Assembly: GCF_900302505.1 (NCBI RefSeq)
Contig: NZ_OMOJ01000011.1
Coordinates: forward strand, 19,282 to 83,281
DNA: 64,000 nucleotides
From: Pseudoprimorskyibacter insulae
GTDB taxonomy: Bacteria; Pseudomonadota; Alphaproteobacteria; Rhodobacterales; Rhodobacteraceae
Reading direction: 5' to 3'
Shown: one piece after another, positions 35,549 through 44,294 of the stretch
Position numbering within the stretch: position 1 is the stretch's first letter
Layout of the letters: the number at the start of each line of letters is the position of its first letter
Program-made: the position numbers and the translations under genes
Notes under the pieces: model-generated
What the model was told of the DNA's origin: nothing
Seen by the model: the letters and a program-made list of their open reading frames with translations, nothing else
The model's database searches: none

Positions 35549-36481
35549 ATGACTGAGCTTCACAAGATCGCCATTGTCGGGGTGGGCAAGATTGCCCGCG
35601 ATCAGCACTTGCCTGCTATCTCGGCGGGCAAGCGGTTTGATCTGGTGGCCACGGCCAGCCGCAACGCCCAAGTGGGCGGGCTGCCGGGTTACACCTCGCT
35701 TGACGCGTTGTTGGAGGCGCATCCCGAGGTGACTTGCGTGTCGCTTTGTACCCCGCCGCAAGTGCGGTATGACGATGCCCGCCGCGCCTTGATGGCGGGG
35801 CGGCATGTCATGCTGGAAAAACCGCCGGGCGCGACCCTGTCCGAGGTGCATGATTTGCAGGCGCTCGCCGCCGAAAAGGGTGTTGCGCTCTATGCCACGT
35901 GGCATTCGCGGCAAGGGGCCAGCGTTCAGGCCGCCAAAGCTTGGTTGGCGCAAGGCCGCAGCATTCGCCGTGTGACGATCAACTGGAAAGAAGACGTGCG
36001 CAAATGGCACCCTGGCCAAGATTGGATCTGGGAGCCGGGCGGCTTGGGCGTCTTTGATCCGGGCATCAACGCGCTGTCGGTCCTGACCGAGATTTACCCG
36101 CGCCGCCTGCACTTGGCGTCTGCGGAACTGTCGTTCCCCGAAAACCGCGCAACCCCGATTGCTGCCGATCTGGTGTTCAATGATCCTGAAGGGGCCGAGG
36201 TGAGCGCCGCGTTTGACTGGCGTCAGCAAGGCAACGAGATCTGGGAAATCCGTATTGAGACCGATCAAGGCCTGTGCCTTCTGGCCAATGGCGGTGCCAC
36301 GCTGTTGATCGACGGTGAGCAGATCGCCAATGGCACGGATGAAGAATACCCCGCGCTTTATGATCAGTTCGCGGATCTTGTTGAGGCGTCCGCCATAAAC
36401 GTGGACCTGTCGCCGATGACCCATGTGTCGGATGCCTTCACCCTTGGGCGACGTTTGCAGGTTGAGCAATTCTATTTCTGA
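35549..36481 (+). CDS. L-arabinose / D-galactose 1-dehydrogenase (Gfo/Idh/MocA family)
   Basis: A 310-residue NAD(P)-dependent dehydrogenase. The Rossmann motif VGVGKIARDQHLPAI starts near residue 10, the catalytic EKP lies in LEKPPG, and 'WKEDVRKWHPGQDWIWEPGGLGVFDPGINALS' closely follows Azospirillum brasilense L-arabinose 1-dehydrogenase, which also oxidises D-galactose. It makes the aldonolactone, the first step before the adjacent dehydratase. No aldonolactonase gene sits in this operon. It is the last gene of the chvE operon. Confidence 0.93.
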   Translation: MTELHKIAIVGVGKIARDQHLPAISAGKRFDLVATASRNAQVGGLPGYTSLDALLEAHPEVTCVSLCTPPQVRYDDARRALMAGRHVMLEKPPGATLSEVHDLQALAAEKGVALYATWHSRQGASVQAAKAWLAQGRSIRRVTINWKEDVRKWHPGQDWIWEPGGLGVFDPGINALSVLTEIYPRRLHLASAELSFPENRATPIAADLVFNDPEGAEVSAAFDWRQQGNEIWEIRIETDQGLCLLANGGATLLIDGEQIANGTDEEYPALYDQFADLVEASAINVDLSPMTHVSDAFTLGRRLQVEQFYF

Positions 36482-36579
36482 TCGCCGGGTCTGGACATTC
36501 CGAGCGGGCTAGGGTGGTATCGCTATCATCTTTGGCCGGAACAGGGCCAATACCGCCCTTCCGACGGAACTGAGACGTG

Positions 36580-37338
36580 ATGACCGAAACTGCCTTATAT
36601 TGGGGTCTGGCGGCCCTTGCCTCATTGTTTGTGGGGGCCTCGAAAGGGGGGCTGCCGATCATCGGGATGCTGAGCGTGCCGTTGATGTCCATCGTGATGC
36701 CGCCGATGGTGGCCGCCGGGCTGCTGCTGCCGATTTACATTCTGTCGGATATGTACGGGATTTGGCTGTTCCGGGCGTCCTTTTCGCGCCGGAACCTGGC
36801 CATTCTGATCCCCGCCGGGGCCATCGGCATTGGCATTGGCTGGGCGACGGTGTCGATCACCGATGAAAACGCGGTCAAAGCGATGATTGGCTTGGTGGGC
36901 CTAGGGTTTCTGGCCGACAAGATGCGCCGCCGGTACAAAAAGGATGACCGCCCGCGCCCGGCCAAAGTGGTGCCGGGGCTATTCTGGGGCAGTATGGCCG
37001 GGTTCACCAGCTTTATCAGCCACGCAGGCGCGCCGCCCTATCAGGTGTATATCCTTCCGCAAAAGCTGCCGAAAATGGTGTTTGCCGGCACGTCGACCAT
37101 CCTGTTTGCTGTCATCAACGCGCTGAAGCTGCCGCCCTATATCATGCTGGGGCAGGTGAATGGCGATAGCCTAAAGCAAGGGTGGTGGCTGTTGCCGGTT
37201 GCGCTGTTTGGGTCGTGGCTGGGGCATCGGCTGACCAAGATCATCCCCGAAAAGGCGTTCTTTGTCTTTGTTGAGGTCGCGCTTTTGCTGGTCTCATTGA
37301 AGCTTCTGTACGACGGGATACACGGCTACTTGGCCTAA
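36580..37338 (+). CDS. Sulfite exporter TauE/SafE family membrane protein
   Basis: A 252-residue inner-membrane protein with about seven to eight helices. The paired family repeats appear as 'LFVGASKGGLPIIGMLSVPLMS' and 'FWGSMAGFTSFISHAGAPPYQVYILP'. Relatives export sulfite, sulfoacetate or other organic anions. An ATG at 36580 is chosen over the GTG three bases earlier. The gene stands alone between the arabinose operon and the box cluster, with a bidirectional terminator after it; the substrate is unknown. Confidence 0.85.
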   Translation: MTETALYWGLAALASLFVGASKGGLPIIGMLSVPLMSIVMPPMVAAGLLLPIYILSDMYGIWLFRASFSRRNLAILIPAGAIGIGIGWATVSITDENAVKAMIGLVGLGFLADKMRRRYKKDDRPRPAKVVPGLFWGSMAGFTSFISHAGAPPYQVYILPQKLPKMVFAGTSTILFAVINALKLPPYIMLGQVNGDSLKQGWWLLPVALFGSWLGHRLTKIIPEKAFFVFVEVALLLVSLKLLYDGIHGYLA

Positions 37339-37358
37339 CACCCTGATGTTTCCCAATG

Positions 37359-37387
37359 AAAACGCCTCGCAAATTGCGGGGCGTTTT
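37359..37387. terminator. Bidirectional hairpin terminator
   Basis: AAAACGCCTCGC (37359-37370) pairs with GCGGGGCGTTTT (37376-37387) around a five-base loop, one G-T pair, with A-run and T-run on either side. It insulates the box cluster from the upstream exporter gene. Confidence 0.75.
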
Positions 37388-37412
37388 GCGTTTCGGGGAG
37401 TGGATAGGTTTA

Positions 37413-37426
37413 TGCAAAAAAATGCA
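37413..37426. promoter_or_regulatory. BoxR-type operator 1
   Basis: A perfect TGCA-N6-TGCA site upstream of the first box gene. The pattern is the one reported for BoxR of Azoarcus (recalled). A second site lies 39 bases further on. Confidence 0.6.
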
Positions 37427-37465
37427 TCAACCGCCTCTTTTGTCTTGCGACGGTGCGATGCTATA

Positions 37466-37479
37466 TGCACTATAGCGCA
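37466..37479. promoter_or_regulatory. BoxR-type operator 2
   Basis: TGCA-CTATAG-CGCA, one mismatch from TGCA-N6-TGCA, 28 bases before the DUF4863 ATG. It shares the CnATAG centre with the site at 40911. Confidence 0.6.
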
Positions 37480-37507
37480 TATTGGCGGTGCGGATTTGGG
37501 AGGAATC

Positions 37508-37975
37508 ATGTCGCAAGCACGATTTGAGGCGCTGATCGGAGAGATTGCGCAAGATATTGCCGCAATGGATCTGAATGACGCGATGGCCACCCATCTGAAC
37601 ACGTCCTTTGGCCCGTCGACGCAGGCGTTTCAGGAACTGTCGGGCCTTTGCGCCGAGGGCGAGCGGGATGGCTGGCTGATGGCGCGCGAACATGGCGGCA
37701 TAAAGTTTGGCCGCGCGGTAAAGCCGGGCGCAAGCGCGGGCGCTTTCAGTGTGGATGTGGTTCGCATGAAGGACGTCAGAGGCCCGCATCACATTCACCC
37801 GAACGGAGAAATCGGCGCGGTCATACCGCTGGAGGGCGCGCCGAAATTCGATGACTTCCCAGAGGGTTGGTATGTCTATGGTCCCGGTACTGACCATCAT
37901 CCAACCGTGTCCGGCGGGGATGCCTACGTGCTGTACCTTCTGCCTGAAGGTGCCATCGAGTTTACCGGAAAATAA
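37508..37975 (+). CDS. DUF4863 (hydroxylaminobenzoate lyase-like) protein of the box cluster
   Basis: A 155-residue cupin-like protein. Metal-binding residues are suggested by 'GPHHIHPNGEIGAVIP' and 'PGTDHHPTVSGG'. The family (DUF4863) includes 4-hydroxylaminobenzoate lyase and is often found beside box genes. The start at 37508 follows a GGGAGGAATC site; a longer in-frame ORF upstream overlaps the terminator and operators. It is the first gene after two BoxR-type sites and precedes the benzoate-CoA ligase gene by 46 bases. Its exact role in benzoate breakdown is unknown. Confidence 0.82.
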   Translation: MSQARFEALIGEIAQDIAAMDLNDAMATHLNTSFGPSTQAFQELSGLCAEGERDGWLMAREHGGIKFGRAVKPGASAGAFSVDVVRMKDVRGPHHIHPNGEIGAVIPLEGAPKFDDFPEGWYVYGPGTDHHPTVSGGDAYVLYLLPEGAIEFTGK

Positions 37976-38021
37976 GACCAGACCCGGAGCAATCCGGGCG
38001 CGTCACGGGAGGAGAGACGTG

Positions 38022-39569
38022 ATGACCCAGACCAACGAAAACGCAGCGGTCTATTTCCTAGATCGCCATCTGGCCGAGGGCCGCAGCGACAAGGTCGCCT
38101 ATATCGAGGCCGACGGCGAAAAGCGCAGCATCACCTATGGTGAATTGGCCGGGCAGGCGGGGCGTTTTGCCGGTGCGCTGTATCGCCATGGTGTGCGCCG
38201 CGAAGAGCGCATCGCCATGATCGTGCGCGACACTCTGGAGTTTCCGGTGGTGTTCTGGGGAGCGATGAAGGCTGGGGCGATCCCTGTGCCGCTGAACACG
38301 CTACTGTCCGCCGATGTCTATGAGGCGATCCTGAACGACAGCCGTGCCTCGATCCTTGTGGTGTCCGAAGCGCTGTATGACACCGTGAAGTCCGCGATTG
38401 AGGGCAACCGCTTCCTGCGCACGGTTGTGGTGATCGGCGATGCGCCGGAAGGTACTGAAAGTTTTGACCAATTCGTCGAAGGCGCACCGGTTGAGGCAAC
38501 CTGTGATGCTTGCGCCGATGAACTGGCCTTCTGGCTGTACTCCTCTGGTTCAACAGGTGTGCCGAAGGGCGTGCGTCACGTGCATTCCTCGCTTCAGGCC
38601 ACGTGTGACACGTTCGGCGCGCAGGTGCTGGGCATCACCGAGGATGATCTGGTCTTCTCGGCGGCGAAAATGTTCTTTGCCTATGGCCTTGGCAACGCGG
38701 TGTCCTTCCCGATGTCGGTTGGCGCGACCACGGTGATCTTCTCGGGTCGTCCCACGCCGGATGCGGTTTCGGCCATTTTGGCCGAGCATAAGCCGACGAT
38801 TTTCTACGGCGTGCCCACGCTTTACGCCGCTATGGTCAACGCGCAGGAACAAGCGGGCGGTGCGCCCGATCATGCGTTGCGCCTGTGCACCTCGGCGGGC
38901 GAGGCCCTGCCGCGAGAGATTGGCGAGCGTTGGGAAAAGATCTGGCATGCGCCGATCGTTGACGGCGTCGGCAGCACCGAAATGCTGCACATCTTCCTGT
39001 CGAACCGCCCTGGAGACATCGTCTATGGCACCTCGGGCACGGCGGTGCCGGGCTATGAGGTGCGTCTGGTGGACGAACACGACGAAGATATCAAAGACGG
39101 CGATGTGGGCGAATTGCTTGTCCGTGGGCCTTCCAGTGCTGAAGGCTATTGGAACCGCCGCCACAAATCGCAATCCACCTTCGCAGGCCACTGGACCCGC
39201 ACTGGCGACAAGTATGAGCGCACGGAAACGGGCCGCTATGTCTACTGTGGCCGGGCCGACGATATGTTCAAGGTCTCGGGCATTTGGCTGTCGCCGTTCG
39301 AGGTGGAATCGGCGCTTGTGGATCACCCCGCGGTTCTGGAGGCCGCTGTCGTCGCGCGCAAAACCGATGATGGTTTGGAAAAACCCGCCGCCTATATCGT
39401 GCTGAAGCCCGGAGCGAGTGCCGATGTGGTGGGTGAGTTGAAGGAGTTCGTCAAAGAGAAGGTGGGCATGTGGAAGTACCCCCGCTGGATCACCGTTGTG
39501 GATGAGCTGCCGAAAACCGCCACCGGCAAAATCCAGCGCTTCAAACTGCGCGACGTGGAGGCGGTGTGA
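38022..39569 (+). CDS. bclA: Benzoate-CoA ligase
   Basis: A 515-residue ANL-superfamily ligase that activates benzoate to benzoyl-CoA with ATP. The phosphate loop YSSGSTGVPKG, 'TSAGEALPREIGERW' and 'GVGSTEMLHIFLSN' (the A5 motif as in benzoate ligases) are visible; the C-terminal catalytic lysine is in 'PKTATGKIQRFKLR'. The start at 38022 has a GGGAGGAGAG site; upstream in-frame sequence belongs to the preceding gene's other frame. The next gene overlaps its stop by one base. Clear membership of the benzoate/BadA-BclA branch, supported by the box neighbours. Confidence 0.93.
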   Translation: MTQTNENAAVYFLDRHLAEGRSDKVAYIEADGEKRSITYGELAGQAGRFAGALYRHGVRREERIAMIVRDTLEFPVVFWGAMKAGAIPVPLNTLLSADVYEAILNDSRASILVVSEALYDTVKSAIEGNRFLRTVVVIGDAPEGTESFDQFVEGAPVEATCDACADELAFWLYSSGSTGVPKGVRHVHSSLQATCDTFGAQVLGITEDDLVFSAAKMFFAYGLGNAVSFPMSVGATTVIFSGRPTPDAVSAILAEHKPTIFYGVPTLYAAMVNAQEQAGGAPDHALRLCTSAGEALPREIGERWEKIWHAPIVDGVGSTEMLHIFLSNRPGDIVYGTSGTAVPGYEVRLVDEHDEDIKDGDVGELLVRGPSSAEGYWNRRHKSQSTFAGHWTRTGDKYERTETGRYVYCGRADDMFKVSGIWLSPFEVESALVDHPAVLEAAVVARKTDDGLEKPAAYIVLKPGASADVVGELKEFVKEKVGMWKYPRWITVVDELPKTATGKIQRFKLRDVEAV

Positions 39570-40390
39570 TGGCAATCGACTGGTCCGCAGGGCGGGGGCG
39601 GTTCACGGCAAATGGCAAGTCGCTGGAGTGGGGGGCGTTTGGCCCTGCGCCCGGCGACGCTCCGGTGATCGTGCTGCTGCATGAGGGGCTTGGCTCTTTG
39701 GCGCTGTGGCGCGATTTCCCCCAGCGGCTGAGCGATGCGACGGGCCTGCCGGTGTTCGCCTATTCGCGGGCGGGCTATGGCCAATCGGATGCCGACGACC
39801 TGCCGCGCCCGCTGGATTACATGACCCGCGAAGCGACGCAGGTGCTGCCGGATGTGCTGAATGCGTTGGGGGCCAGCCATGTGATCCTGATGGGCCATTC
39901 CGATGGCGCGACCATCGCCGCCGAATACGCGGGCCGGGTCGAGGATTTCCGTGTGCGCGGCTTGGTTCTGATGGCCCCGCATTTCTTTACCGAAGAGATG
40001 GGCCTGACCGAAATCGCCCGCGCGGCGCAGGTGTTTGCCGAAACGGATATGGGCGCGCGTTTGGGTAAGTACCACCGCGACCCTGAGGCGACCTTTCGCG
40101 GCTGGAACGACGCGTGGCTCGCCCCCGGTTTCAAGGATTGGCACGTGGGCGATGTAATCGATTATTGGCGCATTCCCTGCCTCGCCATCCAAGGCGTGCA
40201 GGATCAATACGGCACTGCCGCCCATATCCATGAGATTGAAACGCGCAGCTATGCGCCTGTCGATGTGCTGATGCTGGACGATTGTCGCCACTCGCCCCAT
40301 TTTGACCAGCCGCAAGCGGTTCTGGACGGCGTGGCCGAGTTTGCCGCGCGGTTGCAGCGCATTGAGGCCGCTGAGGTTGAGGGTGTGTGA
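39569..40390 (+). CDS. Alpha/beta hydrolase of the box cluster
   Basis: A 273-residue alpha/beta hydrolase. The nucleophile is S111 in the elbow GHSDGA, the oxyanion region is 'LLHEGLGSLALWRDF', and the catalytic histidine is probably in 'DDCRHSPHF'. It overlaps the benzoate-CoA ligase stop by one base and its own stop overlaps the next ATG, so it is tightly coupled. A thioesterase or ring-opening lactone hydrolase role is possible; no named box enzyme matches it with certainty. Confidence 0.85.
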   Translation: MAIDWSAGRGRFTANGKSLEWGAFGPAPGDAPVIVLLHEGLGSLALWRDFPQRLSDATGLPVFAYSRAGYGQSDADDLPRPLDYMTREATQVLPDVLNALGASHVILMGHSDGATIAAEYAGRVEDFRVRGLVLMAPHFFTEEMGLTEIARAAQVFAETDMGARLGKYHRDPEATFRGWNDAWLAPGFKDWHVGDVIDYWRIPCLAIQGVQDQYGTAAHIHEIETRSYAPVDVLMLDDCRHSPHFDQPQAVLDGVAEFAARLQRIEAAEVEGV

Positions 40391-40854
40391 TGGCCTGGAC
40401 CGGTCCCTTGACCTTGCCGCCCGAGCCGTATTTCCCCGGTCAGAATACGCGCCCGTCCGAGACGTATTTCGCGCCGTTTAAGGCCGGGGTTTCGGGCGGT
40501 GTGGGCGAGCTTGAGGAATGCGCGGCCTTCTCGGCTGGGCTGTCGGCCTTTGGTGAGCGCTACTACTGGGAAGCGCATGAGTTTTGGGAGCCTGTCTGGA
40601 TGGCTTTGCCGCAAAACAGTGTGGAAAAGCTGTTCCTGCGCGGGTTGATCCAATTGGCCAATGCGGGGCTTAAGGCGCGTATGGGCAAGGATGGGGCCGC
40701 GCTGCGCATTCTGAAGCTGGCGGATGCGGCTTTGGCTGAGGCGCTGGTTCGCGCGGGCGATGCGCCGATTCTGGGGATGTCACGGGGCGCAGTCCAAGGT
40801 CTGCGCCGTCAGGCAATCGAGGATTCAGCCTCAATTGTGCATTATGATGCATAA
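40390..40854 (+). CDS. DUF309 family protein in the box cluster
   Basis: A 154-residue, mostly helical protein with the DUF309 motif 'FGERYYWEAHEFWEPVWMAL' and 'FLRGLIQLANAGLKARMG', where Glu and His probably bind a metal. The family is widespread but has no established biochemical function. Its ATG overlaps the hydrolase stop by one base, and the first BoxR-type site of the boxC promoter overlaps its 3' end (40838-40851). Confidence 0.82.
   Translation: MAWTGPLTLPPEPYFPGQNTRPSETYFAPFKAGVSGGVGELEECAAFSAGLSAFGERYYWEAHEFWEPVWMALPQNSVEKLFLRGLIQLANAGLKARMGKDGAALRILKLADAALAEALVRAGDAPILGMSRGAVQGLRRQAIEDSASIVHYDA
40838..40851. promoter_or_regulatory. BoxR-type operator 3
   Basis: A perfect TGCA-TTATGA-TGCA site overlapping the last codons of the DUF309 gene, at the head of the 155-base region in front of boxC. 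Confidence 0.6.
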
Positions 40855-40910
40855 AATATCTTGAAATCCGGTGTTATCTGGGCTTTTAACAGAAAAATCT
40901 GGCGGTGAGG

Positions 40911-40966
40911 TGCACAATAGTTCCATTTCGGTGTTTACGTGATCCGAAATTATGCGCTATGGTGCA
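40911..40966. promoter_or_regulatory. BoxR-type operators 4 and 5 in front of boxC
   Basis: TGCA-CAATAG-TTCC (40911-40924) and TGCG-CTATGG-TGCA (40953-40966) are imperfect copies of TGCA-N6-TGCA, 42 bases apart, four helical turns. The second is 43 bases before the boxC ATG. Confidence 0.5.
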
Positions 40967-41009
40967 TCACGCCCCGCAACACAACTCTTGATGGGGAGGA
41001 GACGCGCCC

Positions 41010-42668
41010 ATGACCAAAGTGATCGATTTTCAAACGGACCCGTCCAAGTACCGCCACTGGAAAGTGGCGTACGACGGTGACGTTGCGACCCTGTATATGG
41101 ATGTCGATGAAAACGGCGGCCTGTTTGACGGCTACCAACTGAAGCTGAACTCCTATGACCTTGGCGTTGACATCGAGCTGGCCGACGTGGTGCAGCGCAT
41201 GCGCTTTGAGCACCCCGAGGTGAAGGTCGTGGTGATGAAGTCGGCCAAGGAAAAGGTGTTCTGCGCTGGCGCGAACATCCGCATGCTGGGCGGCGCAAGC
41301 CACGCCCATAAGGTGAACTTCTGTAAGTTCACCAATGAAACCCGCAACACGTTTGAAGCCGCCGAGGCCGACAGCGGCCAGAAATACATGGCTGCCGTGA
41401 AGGGGGCCTGCGCCGGTGGCGGCTATGAGCTTGCCTTGGCCTGCAATCATATCATGCTGACCGACGATAGCTCGTCGGCTGTGGCGCTGCCCGAGGTACC
41501 GCTGCTGGCGGTTCTGCCCGGCACTGGCGGCCTGACCCGCGTCACCGACAAGCGCAAAGTGCGTCGTGACCGCGCCGATATCTTCTGTTCGATCGAAGAG
41601 GGGGTGAAGGGCAAGCGCGCCAAGGAATGGCGTCTGGTCGATGAGGTGATCCCGAACTCGAAGTTTGATGACACCGTGACCGAACGGGCTAAGGAATTCG
41701 CGGCAGCGTCGAACAAGGCCGTGGGGCAGGGCATCGCGCTGAACCCGCTGGCCCGCAGCTTTGCCGAAGATGGTTCGGTCAGCTATTCGCTGGTTGAGGT
41801 CACGCTGGACCGCGCGGGCAAGAAGGCCACCGTCACCATAAAAGGCCCGGATGCTGAAACGCCCGCTGACATGGCTGCGGTTGAGGCGTTGGGCGATCAA
41901 TCCTACCTGCTGCGTCTGGCGCGCGAATTGGACGATGCGATCCTGCACCTGCGCTTGAATGAACGTGAACTGGGTCTGATGGTGTTCCAAAGCCAAGGCG
42001 ATCCCGAGGCCGTTCTGGCCGAGGAGGCGCTGCTGGTTGCCAACGCGGGCAACTGGCTGTCGAACGAGATCCTGAAGTACTGGAAACGCGTGTTGAAGCG
42101 CATCGACATGACCTCGCGCAGCCTTGTGGCGCTGGTCGAGCATGGCTCGTGCTTTGCCGGTGTTCTGGCCGAGATCCTGTTCGCCGTTGACCGCAGCTAT
42201 ATGATGGAAGACGAGTTCGAAGGCGACAACCGCCCGATGGCCACGGTCACCCTGTCGGATGCAAACTTTGGCCTCTTCCCGATGGGCAACGACCTGACCC
42301 GCCTGCAAACCCGTTTTCTGGGAGAGCCGGAAACCGTTGACGCGCTGGCCGCCCGCAAAGGCGAGGCGATGGAAGCTGAAGATGCCGATGAGGCGGGCCT
42401 TGTGACCGAGATCTTCGACGATATCGACTGGGAAGACGAAATCCGCATCTTCATGGAAGAACGGGCCTCTTTCAGCCCCGATGCAATGACCGGCATGGAA
42501 GCCAACCTGCGCTTTGCTGGCCCGGAAACCATGGAAACCCGGATCTTTGGCCGCCTGACCGCTTGGCAGAACTGGATCTTCAATCGCCCGAACGCAACCG
42601 GGGCCAATGGCGCATTGCAGCGCTACGGCACGGGCGTGCGCGGCGACTACAACATGGAGCGCGTGTAA
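41010..42668 (+). CDS. boxC: 2,3-epoxybenzoyl-CoA dihydrolase (benzoyl-CoA-dihydrodiol lyase) BoxC
   Basis: A 552-residue enzyme of the crotonase superfamily, with two crotonase-like halves. It opens the ring of 2,3-epoxybenzoyl-CoA hydrolytically, releasing formate and giving 3,4-dehydroadipyl-CoA semialdehyde. Typical stretches are 'VVVMKSAKEKVFCAGANIRMLGG', 'GACAGGGYELALACNHIML' and 'LPEVPLLAVLPGTGGLTRV' with the active-site glutamates. Length equals known BoxC. It has its own promoter region with three BoxR-type sites and is followed by boxB after a palindromic repeat. Confidence 0.97.
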   Translation: MTKVIDFQTDPSKYRHWKVAYDGDVATLYMDVDENGGLFDGYQLKLNSYDLGVDIELADVVQRMRFEHPEVKVVVMKSAKEKVFCAGANIRMLGGASHAHKVNFCKFTNETRNTFEAAEADSGQKYMAAVKGACAGGGYELALACNHIMLTDDSSSAVALPEVPLLAVLPGTGGLTRVTDKRKVRRDRADIFCSIEEGVKGKRAKEWRLVDEVIPNSKFDDTVTERAKEFAAASNKAVGQGIALNPLARSFAEDGSVSYSLVEVTLDRAGKKATVTIKGPDAETPADMAAVEALGDQSYLLRLARELDDAILHLRLNERELGLMVFQSQGDPEAVLAEEALLVANAGNWLSNEILKYWKRVLKRIDMTSRSLVALVEHGSCFAGVLAEILFAVDRSYMMEDEFEGDNRPMATVTLSDANFGLFPMGNDLTRLQTRFLGEPETVDALAARKGEAMEAEDADEAGLVTEIFDDIDWEDEIRIFMEERASFSPDAMTGMEANLRFAGPETMETRIFGRLTAWQNWIFNRPNATGANGALQRYGTGVRGDYNMERV

Positions 42669-42680
42669 GCGCGCTCCGGC

Positions 42681-42763
42681 GGTGGGCCTGAAAACCCACC
42701 CTACGGGCCCCGGCACAGGTCGGTCCCGCGTGCACATCTAGGCTGGGTTTTGAACCCACCGCC
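42681..42763. repeat. Paired GGTGGG/TGGGTT palindromic repeats between boxC and boxB
   Basis: Two stem-loops lie in a row: GGTGGG (42681-42686) with CCCACC (42695-42700), and TGGGTT-TTG-AACCCA (42744-42758). Both contain the GGTGGG(TT)/AAACCCACC core of a REP-like intergenic repeat I associate with Rhodobacteraceae. They may tune boxB mRNA relative to boxC. Confidence 0.55.
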
Positions 42764-42781
42764 CCCTGAGGAGGACCCGAA

Positions 42782-44233
42782 ATGCTTGACCTTATTAACG
42801 TCAGCTATGACACCCAGATCCCCAATAATGTGGGGCTCAGCTCGGACAAGCGCGTGCTCAAGGCGCTTGAAAAATGGCACCCCGGTTACATCAATTGGTG
42901 GAATGACCTGATCCCGCAGAACTTCCAGGAATCGATGGTTTATCTGCGCACCGCCGTTTCTGTGGACCCCAAGGGCTGGGCCAAGTTCGACTATGTGAAA
43001 ATGCCGGAATACCGCTGGGGCGTTCTGCTGGCCCCGCAAGTCGAAGGGCGTGTAATCCCCTGCGGCGAACATGCTGGCCAGCCCGCGTGGCAGGAAGTAC
43101 CGGGCGAATACCGCAACCTGCTCAAGCGTCTGATCGTCATTCAGGGCGACACTGAGCCGGGCTCAGTTGAACAGCAGCGTTTCCTTGGTCTGACAGCGCC
43201 GTCGCTTTATGACATGCGCAACCTGTTTCAGGTAAACGTCGAAGAGGGCCGTCACCTCTGGGCGATGGTTTATCTGTTGCAAAAGTACTTCGGCAAAGAT
43301 GGCCGCGAAGAAGCCGATGATCTGCTGATCCGCTCGTCTGGTTCGGAAGAAGCGCCGCGTATGCTGGGTGCCTTCAACGAAGAAACGCCCGATTGGCTGT
43401 CGTTCTTCATGTTCACCTACTTCACCGACCGTGACGGCAAGATGCAGCTGGAAAGCTTGGCTCAGTCCGGCTTTGACCCGCTGTCGCGCACCTGCCGCTT
43501 TATGCTGACCGAAGAAGCGCACCACATGTTCGTGGGCGAAACCGGCGTGGGCCGGACCATTCAGGCCACGGTCGAGGCGATGAACAAGGCGGGCATTACC
43601 GACCCGTATGACATCAACAAGATCCGCGATCTGGGCGTCATCGATCTGCCGACCATCCAGAAAAAGCTGAACCTGCACTACACGCTGTCGCTTGATCTGT
43701 TCGGCCAAGAGGTTTCGACCAACGCCGCCAACGCGTTCAACGCGGGCATCAAAGGCCGCTACATGGAGCATCGCATCGACGATGACCACAAGCTGACCGG
43801 CGACACCTATCCGGTTTGGACGATCAAAGACGGTGCCTTGGTGCGCGAAGATGCGCCTGCGCTGACCGCAATCAACATGCGCCTGCGTGATGACTATGTC
43901 CGCGATGCCGCTGGCGGCGTTGGCCGTTGGAACAAGATCATCGAAAAGGCTGGTGTCGAATTCGAACTGAAGATGCCGCACGAAAGCTTCCACCGTCAGA
44001 TCGGCGTGTTTAACGGCATGCCGTTTGATCCCGCGGGCGACCTGCTAAGCCGTGAGGCATGGGATGCCAAGCGCGATGAATGGCTGCCCTCGAAGGCCGA
44101 TGGTGATTTCATCCAGTCGCTGATGAAGCCGGTCTATGAGCCGGGCAAATTCGCCAGCTGGATTGCGGCGCCCAAGGTCGGCATCGACAACAAGCCGGGC
44201 GATTTTGAATACGTGAAACTGCACATGGCCTGA
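42782..44233 (+). CDS. boxB: Benzoyl-CoA 2,3-epoxidase, oxygenase subunit BoxB
   Basis: A 483-residue class I di-iron oxygenase that forms 2,3-epoxybenzoyl-CoA with O2. The two carboxylate/histidine iron motifs are EEGRH (E154/E155, H158) and EEAHH (E244/E245, H247/H248). The N-terminal 'LINVSYDTQIPNNVGLSSDKRV' is characteristic of BoxB. It receives electrons from BoxA, encoded downstream. A GGAGG site precedes the ATG. Length equals known BoxB proteins. Confidence 0.97.
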   Translation: MLDLINVSYDTQIPNNVGLSSDKRVLKALEKWHPGYINWWNDLIPQNFQESMVYLRTAVSVDPKGWAKFDYVKMPEYRWGVLLAPQVEGRVIPCGEHAGQPAWQEVPGEYRNLLKRLIVIQGDTEPGSVEQQRFLGLTAPSLYDMRNLFQVNVEEGRHLWAMVYLLQKYFGKDGREEADDLLIRSSGSEEAPRMLGAFNEETPDWLSFFMFTYFTDRDGKMQLESLAQSGFDPLSRTCRFMLTEEAHHMFVGETGVGRTIQATVEAMNKAGITDPYDINKIRDLGVIDLPTIQKKLNLHYTLSLDLFGQEVSTNAANAFNAGIKGRYMEHRIDDDHKLTGDTYPVWTIKDGALVREDAPALTAINMRLRDDYVRDAAGGVGRWNKIIEKAGVEFELKMPHESFHRQIGVFNGMPFDPAGDLLSREAWDAKRDEWLPSKADGDFIQSLMKPVYEPGKFASWIAAPKVGIDNKPGDFEYVKLHMA

Positions 44234-44294
44234 TCCAAGGCCGGGATGGCCCCAGTCCGGGGCCATCCGTTTAAACGGATTGGAGATTGAAGCA

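Noticed and set aside
34703..36469. A 588-codon minus-strand frame opposite the dehydratase and dehydrogenase
   Set aside because: It is the complement of two well-identified enzymes; composition is that of a GC-skew shadow ORF.
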